Below, piece by piece: positions 4,072-10,059 of a stretch of 11,331 nucleotides of DNA. The stretch is taken from contig DATDSA010000007.1 in assembly GCA_035291485.1 (NCBI GenBank), positions 1 to 11,331 of the forward strand, in the 5' to 3' direction. A program made the position numbers and the translations under genes. The notes under the pieces are model-generated. The model was not told the DNA's origin and searched no databases. It was given only the letters and a program-made list of their open reading frames with translations. How positions within the stretch are numbered: the first letter of the stretch is position 1; the number at the start of each line of letters is the position of its first letter. The DNA is from 9FT-COMBO-53-11 sp035291485. GTDB lineage: Bacteria; Patescibacteriota; WWE3; 9FT-COMBO-53-11.

Positions 4072-5796
4072 ATGCATCGGCTTGCCCAAATCTTAATCCT
4101 CCTCTTCTCCATTTCGTTCCTATCGGGGTTGGCCTTTGCCCAGACCCGCGGGGAAGGCGTCGGCGCCCTCTTCACCAAAACCCAAGGGGACACCACCGTC
4201 TCCATTATCAATTTCAGAACTGCTCCCTGGTCGGAGGTGATCGTGGAAAACGGGGCGGAAGAGATCCAAGCCGTCGCCAAGCTGGACGAAAAGGGACGGG
4301 TGAATTTCACCTTTGAGGCGGAGGACACGGACATCGGCAACCTCTACATCTACGCCGTCGACGCGGCCGGGGTCACCAACAGGCTCCAGATCGCGGGAAC
4401 CTCTCTGAGCGATGGGGTCCTTCCGCCGACGCTCATCTCCAGGGACGAAGAAGGTCTGCCGGAAGACTCAATCCGCCTAACCGGGTTCAGCTACCCCGGC
4501 GCGGTCGTCAGCGTTGTTCTCGTCTCCGACCGCGGCTACAGCCAGACCCTGATCGCCATCGCCGACGCCACTTCGGGATCGTGGGAGATCACCGCCGACG
4601 CGCTCGTGAGCGGGAACTACACCGTCCGAGCCACGGCGGACCTCTTTGGTACGGTCAGCCAGGAGAGCCAGGAGCTTACCTTTGAGATCCCCTCTAGCGG
4701 CATCATCGATGACATCATCAAACTGGTCGGGTTGCTTACCGCAGCCCTGACCTCCGGAGTTTCCCGGGCCCTGGAGAACCTCACCCAACTCGTCCAGAAC
4801 CTTCCCGAATCGGTCAAACGCGCCGCCGCGGCCGCCTCCAAGGCTGCCATCCCTCTCTCCCTGCTGGGGCTCCTGCTCCAAGCCGGGGTGTCGACTCTCG
4901 AAGACCTGTTGACGTTCTCCAACCGCTACCTTCTCACCCTCATCCGAATCCCCCTCTTCCCGCTCTTGCTCAAAAGGCAGAAAAGAAAGAAACCCTGGGG
5001 AGTCCTCTATGACTCTTTCACCAAGAGTCCCCTCACGGGTGGTTTGGTTCGTCTGCTAGGAGAGGCCGGTAATTTCATCGATATGGAGATAACCGGGGAA
5101 GCCGGCGCCTTCTCCTTCGTGCCGACTCCCGGGAAATACAAACTGGAGGCCTTAAAGGCCGGATACCTCTTCCCTTCTCAAAAAATTATTGTAGAGAGGG
5201 ACGGGGAGTACGACCGAGTCTACCGGGGAGGGGTGCTTGAGGTTGTGGAGGACCAGCCCGTCATCGGCACCAACATCCCGATTGACCCGCGGGAGGTTCC
5301 CGAAGGAGCCCACATCCAACGACTCTTTCGGAGGCACGGGCCGGTGTTCAACCTGCTGATCCTGATCGGTGGCCTGGTTCTCTCCGGCATTGCCTACCTC
5401 GCCGCCCCCGCCGTTTACAACCAGCTGATCGCGGGGTTCTATGTGGTGACCCTCTCGCTGGTCACGGCCGATACCGTCAAGATCGAAAGGACCTGGGGAG
5501 TCGTCAAAGACGACGCCGGAAATCCCGTCGAAGCGGTGGCGCTGTCCCTGATCGAGATCGACTCGGGACGGTTGGTCAACCGCCGGGTCACCAATACCGT
5601 CGGCCACTACCAATTCGTCGCGCCGCGGGGGCGATACAAAATCCTCATTGCCTCTTTCGATTGGGAAAGATTCGACCAGAACGGATACTACGACGGTAGT
5701 GAGATCGCCGTGATGGAAGAGACCGAAATCCTAAACCTACCGATCGGCGTGAAGAAGAAACCCATCACGGCCCTCAAACGAAGGGAAACACTATAG
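4072..5796 (+). CDS. secreted/membrane protein with Ig-like and two carboxypeptidase-regulatory-like domains
   Basis: 574 residues. A signal peptide ends near LAFA-Q (residue 23). Two Ig-like beta regions follow (about 30-110 and 117-206, the second with GNYTVRATAD). An amphipathic/hydrophobic stretch comes next (210-300), ending in the basic KRQKRKK (301-307). There are two carboxypeptidase-regulatory-like (transthyretin-type) domains at about 308-385 and 475-560, with matching cores GAFSFVPTPGKYKL and GHYQFVAPRGRYKI. A membrane hairpin lies between them (424-446 and 452-466), and the tail is basic. There are no catalytic residues; such domains usually act as structural or binding modules. 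Topology is unclear. It is divergent from the fibre gene, with mirror-image promoters, which suggests coordinated use at the cell surface. It ends with TAG, and a 9-bp tandem repeat separates it from rplL. Confidence 0.75.
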   Translation: MHRLAQILILLFSISFLSGLAFAQTRGEGVGALFTKTQGDTTVSIINFRTAPWSEVIVENGAEEIQAVAKLDEKGRVNFTFEAEDTDIGNLYIYAVDAAGVTNRLQIAGTSLSDGVLPPTLISRDEEGLPEDSIRLTGFSYPGAVVSVVLVSDRGYSQTLIAIADATSGSWEITADALVSGNYTVRATADLFGTVSQESQELTFEIPSSGIIDDIIKLVGLLTAALTSGVSRALENLTQLVQNLPESVKRAAAAASKAAIPLSLLGLLLQAGVSTLEDLLTFSNRYLLTLIRIPLFPLLLKRQKRKKPWGVLYDSFTKSPLTGGLVRLLGEAGNFIDMEITGEAGAFSFVPTPGKYKLEALKAGYLFPSQKIIVERDGEYDRVYRGGVLEVVEDQPVIGTNIPIDPREVPEGAHIQRLFRRHGPVFNLLILIGGLVLSGIAYLAAPAVYNQLIAGFYVVTLSLVTADTVKIERTWGVVKDDAGNPVEAVALSLIEIDSGRLVNRRVTNTVGHYQFVAPRGRYKILIASFDWERFDQNGYYDGSEIAVMEETEILNLPIGVKKKPITALKRRETL

Positions 5797-5802
5797 AAAG
5801 AC

Positions 5803-5838
5803 AAGTAACAAAAGTAACTCAAGTAACTTAGGTAATTA
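5803..5838. repeat. four tandem copies of a 9-bp repeat between convergent genes
   Basis: The units AAGTAACAA, AAGTAACTC, AAGTAACTT and AGGTAATTA lie end to end, filling nearly all of the gap between the membrane protein gene and rplL and touching the rplL stop codon at 5839. No intrinsic terminator is visible here for either gene. Confidence 0.8.
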
Positions 5839-6306
5839 TTACTTCAGCTCGACCTTCGCACCGGCATCCTCTAGCTTCTTCTTGGCGGATTCGGCGTCCT
5901 CCTTCTTCGCTCCCTCTAGGATCGCTTTTCCGGGGTTATCGGCGAGCCCCTTGGCCTCCGCCAGTCCCAGATTTTGGTTGATCTCGCGCAGAGCCTTGAT
6001 GACCGCGATCTTGTTTGCCCCGGAATCCGCTAGAACGACATCGTAGGCGGCCTTCTCCTCCGGAGCGGCTTCCCCGTCAACTGGAGCGCCTGCCTGCGCA
6101 GGCAGGGCCATCGCCGCCGGAGCCGAGGAGACACCAAACTTCTCTTCCAGTCCCTTAACCAGCTCGTTCAACTCCAGGACCGAGAGCTCCTCCACCGCTT
6201 TCAGAATATCCGCGGTTTTCTTGGAGAGCTTAACCTTCCCACCTTCGCTTTTAGCTTCGGGGGATTTCGCTTCGCTCAACTTTTCTTCCTTATTTTCTTC
6301 AGCCAT
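5839..6306 (-). CDS. rplL: 50S ribosomal protein bL12 (L7/L12)
   Basis: 155 residues from the ATG at 6306 (MAEENKEEK). An earlier in-frame ATG at 6324 lies in the repeat-rich gap and is less likely. The N-terminal dimerisation region (about 30-60) is preceded by roughly 28 extra acidic and Lys-rich residues. An Ala/Pro-rich hinge follows, then the typical C-terminal domain (about 88-155) with GANKIAVIKALRE, LGLAEAK and a KKLEDAGAKVELK end. bL12 forms the ribosomal stalk with L10 and recruits translational GTPases. The hinge contains an 18-bp DNA palindrome, translated as part of LPAQAGA. The gene follows rplJ after 80 bp of short repeats and shares the L10-leader control. No rpoB follows; the next gene is convergent. 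Confidence 0.96.
   Translation of the reverse strand: MAEENKEEKLSEAKSPEAKSEGGKVKLSKKTADILKAVEELSVLELNELVKGLEEKFGVSSAPAAMALPAQAGAPVDGEAAPEEKAAYDVVLADSGANKIAVIKALREINQNLGLAEAKGLADNPGKAILEGAKKEDAESAKKKLEDAGAKVELK
6089..6106. repeat. 18-bp perfect palindrome inside the rplL hinge
   Basis: CCTGCCTGCGCAGGCAGG is a perfect palindrome within the coding region. It falls in the flexible hinge, where added residues would be tolerated. It may be a dispersed palindromic element that inserted in frame. Confidence 0.8.
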
Positions 6307-6310
6307 GATT

Positions 6311-6390
6311 GTTTCAAGCTTCAAGTTTCAGGTTTCAAGAGGGAAGGTTACTATTCCCCAACTTGCAACTTGTTACTTGCAACTTGTTAC
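6311..6390. repeat. short direct repeats between rplJ and rplL
   Basis: Two exact tandem copies of ACTTGCAACTTGTT (6361-6374, 6375-6388) continue into a partial third. They run into the rplJ stop codon at 6387-6389. Near rplL, 6311-6339 contains several TTTCAAG/TTCAAG copies. No Shine-Dalgarno site for rplL is visible in the gap. Confidence 0.8.
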
Positions 6391-6911
6391 TTACTGTCAC
6401 CCCCTCTCGTTTTTGAAATCTGATTCAAAACCGTAACCAGCTTTTGCTGTGATGCTGACAAAACATACGCTAGTTTGTATATCGGGGCGGAGAGCTGGGA
6501 GACCAAGCGAGCCTGCAGAACGGTCTTGCCGGGAAGCATTGCCAGCTCGACGAATCCCTCGGCGACCATCGATTTCTTCTCGAAGAAACCGAACTTGACT
6601 TCCCCCTTGGCCTTTTCTTTGAGGTAGGAAACCATCACCCGGATGCTCTCGATGGGATCGGCGGAAAGGGAGAAGAGAGCCGCGGTCGGACCCTCTAATT
6701 CTCCATCTTTGAGGCCAGCTTTTTCCAGAGCCAGACCCAGAAGAGTATTCTTGACGACCCGCAGATCTGCGCCAAGAGCCATCAATCTCTTGCGGAGTTC
6801 GGACATTTCCGCCACCGTTAATCCGGAGTAATCGGAGAGCATCACCGCTCCCGACTCGGCGGCTTCCTTCGCTAACTCTTCGACCTGTTTAATCTTTTCT
6901 TCGTTGACCAT
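6387..6911 (-). CDS. rplJ: 50S ribosomal protein uL10
   Basis: 174 residues, the usual family length. It begins MVNEEKIKQVEELAKEAAES and has the uL10 pattern DYSGLTVAEMSELRKRL (28-44), LRVVKNTLLGLALEKAG, and GPTAALFS in the middle. The C-terminal helical part binds bL12 dimers. uL10 anchors the stalk on 23S rRNA, and the L10-L12 complex represses its own mRNA through the leader just upstream. The start ATG at 6911 lies 20 nt beyond the U-tract of the leader terminator. A GGTGAG sequence sits about 13 nt before the ATG, too far for a normal ribosome site. Its last codons and stop overlap the 14-bp tandem repeat. Confidence 0.96.
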   Translation of the reverse strand: MVNEEKIKQVEELAKEAAESGAVMLSDYSGLTVAEMSELRKRLMALGADLRVVKNTLLGLALEKAGLKDGELEGPTAALFSLSADPIESIRVMVSYLKEKAKGEVKFGFFEKKSMVAEGFVELAMLPGKTVLQARLVSQLSAPIYKLAYVLSASQQKLVTVLNQISKTRGGDSK

Positions 6912-6931
6912 GGTTCGACTCTGCTCACCAC

Positions 6932-6955
6932 AAAAAAACCTCGGCTGTCCCGAGG
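6932..6955 (-). terminator. attenuator terminator in the L10 leader
   Basis: A 6-bp GC-rich stem (CCTCGG-GACAG-CCGAGG) is followed by seven T residues (6938-6932) on minus, 20 nt before the rplJ start codon. Its left strand is shared with the antiterminator. Confidence 0.9.
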
Positions 6956-7016
6956 AATGTAACTTAGCTGTTCCTCGGTGGGATAATTAAGTCTTGCGAC
7001 CCCCACTGTCTTCGGA
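6932..7016 (-). promoter_or_regulatory. L10 leader: autoregulatory attenuator of rplJ-rplL
   Basis: On minus, the transcript first forms a GTGGG/CCCAC stem (7006-7002 with 6982-6978), enclosing a small GTC-GCAA-GAC hairpin (7000-6991); this is the likely L10-L12 binding site. Next, CCGAGGAA (6978-6971) can pair with TTCCTCGG (6957-6950) as an antiterminator. The second strand also forms the terminator stem CCTCGG/CCGAGG (6955-6950 with 6944-6939), so the two are mutually exclusive. This is the logic of the known bacterial L10 leader: bound L10-L12 favours termination. The layout just before rplJ supports the call. Confidence 0.9.
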
Positions 7017-7023
7017 CCTGCCC

Positions 7024-7051
7024 ATTATAACAAATGGCAATAGTCAATCAA
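7024..7051 (-). promoter_or_regulatory. promoter of the rplJ-rplL unit
   Basis: On minus, TTGATT (7051-7046) is followed after 16 nt by a perfect TATAAT (7029-7024), which is also preceded by TG (TGTTATAAT). Transcription would start near 7017, just ahead of the L10 leader. rplJ-rplL can therefore be transcribed separately from rplK-rplA. Confidence 0.8.
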
Positions 7052-7098
7052 GCCCCCTAAATCTATAATAGTATACTATACTGGAAAGTAGGTAAAAT

Positions 7099-7935
7099 TT
7101 AGAGTGAGGTGAGATCGACTCTAACCGACGGCCCCATCGTCGGTGCCAGAAAGACCGACAGAATGAAGTTTCCGGTGATCTTCGCCGGTTTGAGGCGGTT
7201 GACCTCTGCCACCACCGCTTTGAGATTGGCGATGAGATCCTCGTCCGGAGTGGAAACTTTTCCGATGGAAACGTGGACGATCGGGGCGGTCTCGGTCCTG
7301 ATCTCGATTCTCCCCTGCTTAAACTCCTTGACCATCGCCGAAGGGTCTTCCACGACCGTTCCCGATTTCGGAGTAGGCATCAACCCCTTCGGACCAAGAA
7401 AACGGGCAATTCGGGCCAGCTTAGCCATAAAAAGAGGGGTGGACACAACGGCGTCGACCGGGGGAAGTTTTCCCTGAGCGATGCTCTCAATTAAGACATC
7501 GTCTCCGATCATATCGGCGCCCGCTTCCTGCGCCTTCTTGGCGGCCTCACCCTCCGCGAACACCAAAACCTTTACGGTCTTTCCGGTGCTGTGGGGAAGG
7601 GCCAGGAAACTGCGGAGCTGGTGCTCCGGTTTATCCCTCTCGAGGTCCAGATTGATGTGGGCGTCGATCGCGGCGTCAAACCCGGTCGTGGCGGCCCCCT
7701 TCACCAGCCTCACCGCCTCGGTCAGCGGGTAGGCGCGCGGCTCTACCTTCTTTCTGGCTTCCCGATACTTCTTTCCTCGAACCTTTTTGGGACCGGCTTT
7801 CGCCCGCTTGGACACCTTAGCCTTCGAGGTTTCTTTTTCAACCCCGGGGTTTTTCCCCGACGCTTTGGTCGGGACCCCGACACCAGAGGTCGTCGGGGCT
7901 TCAGCTGAAATTATTTTTGGTTTTCTTCCACCCAT
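7099..7935 (-). CDS. rplA: 50S ribosomal protein uL1 with N-terminal extension
   Basis: 278 residues against about 230 for typical uL1. The conserved protein begins near RGKKYREA (residue 53). It contains YPLTEAV, FDAAIDAHINL, PHSTGKTVKVLVFAEGE, the signature GPKGLMPTPKSGTV and the ending TMGPSVRVDL. The first 50 or so residues are low-complexity and rich in Lys, Ala, Ser and Pro; extensions of this kind occur in Microgenomates L1 as I recall. uL1 forms the mobile L1 stalk next to the E site and can repress its own operon in some bacteria. Start ATG at 7935 lies 1 nt after the rplK stop, so the two are translationally linked. No Shine-Dalgarno site is seen. Confidence 0.95.
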   Translation of the reverse strand: MGGRKPKIISAEAPTTSGVGVPTKASGKNPGVEKETSKAKVSKRAKAGPKKVRGKKYREARKKVEPRAYPLTEAVRLVKGAATTGFDAAIDAHINLDLERDKPEHQLRSFLALPHSTGKTVKVLVFAEGEAAKKAQEAGADMIGDDVLIESIAQGKLPPVDAVVSTPLFMAKLARIARFLGPKGLMPTPKSGTVVEDPSAMVKEFKQGRIEIRTETAPIVHVSIGKVSTPDEDLIANLKAVVAEVNRLKPAKITGNFILSVFLAPTMGPSVRVDLTSL

Positions 7936-7936
7936 T

Positions 7937-8359
7937 TTATTCGACGTCGATCCCCATACTGCGTGCCTGGCCTTCGATTGTCTTGACGGCGGTTTCGATA
8001 TCTTTCGCGTTCAGGTCCACCATCTTCTGCTCAGCGATCTCCCGCGCCTGTTGGCGGGTTATTTTTCCGGCCTTCTCTTTCGGAGTGACACCCGAACCCT
8101 TTTCGATCCCAGCCGCCTTCTTGATCAAGGTCGCCGTGGGCGAGGTTTTGGTCACGAAAGTGAAGGTACGATCCTCGTAGATCGTCACCACCGCCGGGAT
8201 TACCTGACCTCTCAAACCGACCGTCTTCTCGTTGTAGGCCTTGCAGAACTCCATGATCGCCACCCCGTACTGACCCAGCGAAGAACCCACTGGCGGGGCG
8301 GGGGTGGCCTCCCCGGCCTGAAGATTTAGTTTTAGCGTTGCTTTAACTTTTTTAGCCAT
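7937..8359 (-). CDS. rplK: 50S ribosomal protein uL11
   Basis: 140 residues, full length. It begins MAKKVKATLKLNLQAGEATP and carries PPVGSSLGQYGVAIMEFCKAYN (22-43), FTFVTKTSPTATLIKKAAG and a C-terminal RNA-binding domain with GKITRQQAREIAEQK. It binds the GTPase-associated region of 23S rRNA at the base of the L12 stalk. The commonly seen GPALGQ is GSSLGQ here, a mild variation in the linker-side loop. Its ATG overlaps the nusG stop by one base (TGATG), so it is translated by coupling within secE-nusG-rplK-rplA. Confidence 0.96.
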   Translation of the reverse strand: MAKKVKATLKLNLQAGEATPAPPVGSSLGQYGVAIMEFCKAYNEKTVGLRGQVIPAVVTIYEDRTFTFVTKTSPTATLIKKAAGIEKGSGVTPKEKAGKITRQQAREIAEQKMVDLNAKDIETAVKTIEGQARSMGIDVE

Positions 8360-8886
8360 CAGAGTCTGCTGACCTGAAGGAAATCCAATTCAATGGGAGT
8401 TTCGCGGCCGAAAACGGAAACCAGCACCTTAACCTTACCCTTCTCTTCGTCGATCTCGTCCACCTTGCCCAGGAAGTCCGTGAACGGCCCATCGATCACC
8501 TTGACCGTCTCGCCCACCTTGAATTTGAGCTCAAACTTGGGCGCCTCCAACTTGGTGAACTTCAGGATCGCGTCCACCTCGTGCGCCGGCAGTGGGGTCG
8601 GTTTCGCCCCTGCCCCTACAAATCCGGTCACGCCGGTGGTGTTGCGCACCGCTCCCCAGGTTTCATCGGTGAGCATCATCCGCACCATCACGTAACCCGG
8701 AAAAAGCCGCTCTCGGATGGTTTTCTTCTTGCCGGCGTCGATCACGATCTTTTCCTGGGTCGGCACGAGAATATCGGTGATCTGTTCCTTGAGACCAAAG
8801 GCCTCCAACCGCTGTTTCAGGGCATCCGCCACCTTCTGTTCGTGCCCCGAGTATGTGTGAACGACGTACCACTGTAGTTCGACCAT
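8359..8886 (-). CDS. nusG: transcription termination/antitermination factor NusG
   Basis: 175 residues. The NGN domain (1 to about 115) starts with WYVVHTYSGHEQKVADAL and contains FPGYVMVRM and a VRNTTGVTGFVG segment that contacts RNA polymerase. The C-terminal KOW domain (about 122-175) has FKVGETVKVIDGPFTDFLGKV and ends in VSRL. NusG binds the polymerase clamp, increases processivity and connects transcription to translation or Rho. Length and order are ordinary. Its ATG shares one base with the secE stop (TAATG), and its TGA stop overlaps the rplK start. The TGA shows that TGA is a stop codon in this genome. Confidence 0.97.
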   Translation of the reverse strand: MVELQWYVVHTYSGHEQKVADALKQRLEAFGLKEQITDILVPTQEKIVIDAGKKKTIRERLFPGYVMVRMMLTDETWGAVRNTTGVTGFVGAGAKPTPLPAHEVDAILKFTKLEAPKFELKFKVGETVKVIDGPFTDFLGKVDEIDEEKGKVKVLVSVFGRETPIELDFLQVSRL

Positions 8887-9071
8887 TATTTTGATACCAA
8901 GAAATTCAACATCCGGCTAAAAACATAGTCCAACAGAGCTGCGAAGCCGGCCACCCCGAAGGTGATCGCCAACACCGCCGCGGTCAGGCGAACGGCCTGT
9001 TTTCTGGTGGGCCAAACGACGTTCTTCAGTTCTGCCCAAGATTCTCTCAAGAAACCAAAAATTTTTCTCAT
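8886..9071 (-). CDS. secE: preprotein translocase subunit SecE
   Basis: 61 residues, the short single-span form. A cytoplasmic amphipathic start with FLRESWAELKNVVWPTRKQA (7-26, with the diagnostic KxVxWPTR) leads into one membrane segment (about 30-51). SecE clamps SecY in the translocon. It is the first gene of the secE-nusG-rplK-rplA unit and has a good sigma70-type promoter about 40 nt upstream. The start ATG follows an AT-rich stretch with no Shine-Dalgarno site. Confidence 0.96.
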   Translation of the reverse strand: MRKIFGFLRESWAELKNVVWPTRKQAVRLTAAVLAITFGVAGFAALLDYVFSRMLNFLVSK

Positions 9072-9077
9072 TTAAAT

Positions 9078-9103
9078 AAAAAAGACTCTTTGCGCCAGGA
9101 GTC
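9078..9103 (-). other. small hairpin with U-tract at the 5' end of the secE transcript
   Basis: On minus, GACTC (9103-9099) pairs with GAGTC (9088-9084) over a 10-nt loop, followed by six T residues. It begins about where transcription should start, so it would be the very 5' end of the mRNA. The 5-bp stem is weak; it may stabilise the RNA rather than terminate it. Confidence 0.3.
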
Positions 9104-9109
9104 AAGTAA

Positions 9110-9138
9110 ATCTTAAAGCTATCAATCCCGGAAGTCAA
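9110..9138 (-). promoter_or_regulatory. promoter of the secE-nusG-rplK-rplA operon
   Basis: On minus, TTGACT (9138-9133) and TAAGAT (9115-9110) are separated by exactly 17 nt. The -35 lies 6 nt after the stop codon of the upstream kinase-like gene. Transcription should start near 9103. Confidence 0.8.
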
Positions 9139-9143
9139 GACCC

Positions 9144-10040
9144 TTACTCTTTAATCGTTTCCAAAATGCAGTTGCGGAAGAACTTCTCACCCTTGAGAAC
9201 CGGCAAACCCAGATTACCGAAGTTCTGCAGAATCTTTTCCACGCCGAAGAGAGTTTCGAAATCGCTCTCCTCCAGGCCAACCCGAGCGCGAAATCCCGCC
9301 AAAAATTCTTCCTGCCAGTCCGGATGCCGGAAGGCGCGGATCCAAAGATTCGTAAAATCGCGCAGGGGGTGACCCCATCCCACATTCTCCCAATCGGCCA
9401 GTTTGAAACTTGCGTTAGACGAGAGTATCTGTGATCCGTAGAACTCGTGGTGAGTAACCGTCGTTTTGTTAAGGCGATTGTAGACCGGCTCGGCTCTCTC
9501 CAAGAAACCGGTGATCTTTTCCCAAACCTCTTTTTCGAAAAATTTCCGGCCCTGCGGCTCCAAGAGTTGACGGTAGGATGAGAGCTCGTAGGCGGTCTTG
9601 GTAAAATCAGCGCGGAGGTCGTTTGATAGTTCCGAAGAGAACCGGCGCAGGCCTCCCAAAACTCCCAAAACCCACTCCAAATTACCCGGGGTAAAAAATG
9701 TATCCAACATCAGGAAATCACTGGATTCAGAACTCTGCGGCTTACCGGGATTTATCCATTCAATGAGATACCAGAACCTCCCCTCCCAAAAACCGGAATT
9801 GTAGAGGGCGGGAAGGTGCAGAGAGAGGTAGTCGGGAGACTCCTTTAGGAACACCGCTTCGCGGCGGAGGTGTTCGTCCAGCAGGGTTGGTTCGTGCTTC
9901 TTATCCTTCCCAAAAGGAGTCTTGAAAACCGCTTTTTTCTCATCCAACTCTCCCCCCACCACCCAAACGCGGGGACCCTCCCGAAAGGCCTTTTGCGGTT
10001 GAAAAACTATATTTTTGAAAAGATCTTTAAACTCATCCAC
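9144..10040 (-). CDS. aminoglycoside/choline kinase-fold (APH-like) phosphotransferase with altered catalytic loop
   Basis: 298 residues. The N-lobe has a probable nucleotide-binding Lys in AVFKTPF (37-43) and a helix with REAVFL (60-65). The C-lobe has HHEFYGSQIL (197-206), which aligns with the Brenner motif HxDxxxxN at identical spacing, and LADWENVGWGHPLRDF (214-229), where Asp216 matches the metal-binding Asp. In typical members the catalytic base is Asp and the metal ligand Asn; here they are Glu199 and Gln204. It may be a weak or divergent kinase, or a pseudokinase. Substrate is unknown; family members act on aminoglycosides, choline, homoserine or maltose. Start is GTG at 10040, because a TAG lies four codons upstream and the first internal Met is residue 111. 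It follows the GH57 gene by 19 bp, so co-transcription is likely. Confidence 0.7.
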   Translation of the reverse strand: MDEFKDLFKNIVFQPQKAFREGPRVWVVGGELDEKKAVFKTPFGKDKKHEPTLLDEHLRREAVFLKESPDYLSLHLPALYNSGFWEGRFWYLIEWINPGKPQSSESSDFLMLDTFFTPGNLEWVLGVLGGLRRFSSELSNDLRADFTKTAYELSSYRQLLEPQGRKFFEKEVWEKITGFLERAEPVYNRLNKTTVTHHEFYGSQILSSNASFKLADWENVGWGHPLRDFTNLWIRAFRHPDWQEEFLAGFRARVGLEESDFETLFGVEKILQNFGNLGLPVLKGEKFFRNCILETIKE

Positions 10041-10059
10041 AGCTTCGGTCTAGTTTATG

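Noticed and set aside
4023..4089. Earlier start of the fibre gene at 4089
   Set aside because: It would overlap the start of the divergent gene and run through its own extended -10 element at 4031-4039; ATG 4023 lies 7 nt after that element.
4477..5613. Minus-strand open frames within the 574-residue gene
   Set aside because: They overlap signal-peptide, Ig-like and carboxypeptidase-regulatory-like sequence on plus and show no recognisable domain.
6306..6324. Upstream ATG for rplL giving MKLETI
   Set aside because: These codons fall in the TTTCAAG repeat tract, while MAEENKEEK from 6306 is a normal start for bL12.
8359..8361. Alternative genetic code with TGA as Gly, as in some candidate phyla
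   Set aside because: NusG ends at its normal C-terminus (VSRL) with TGA, immediately followed by the rplK start.
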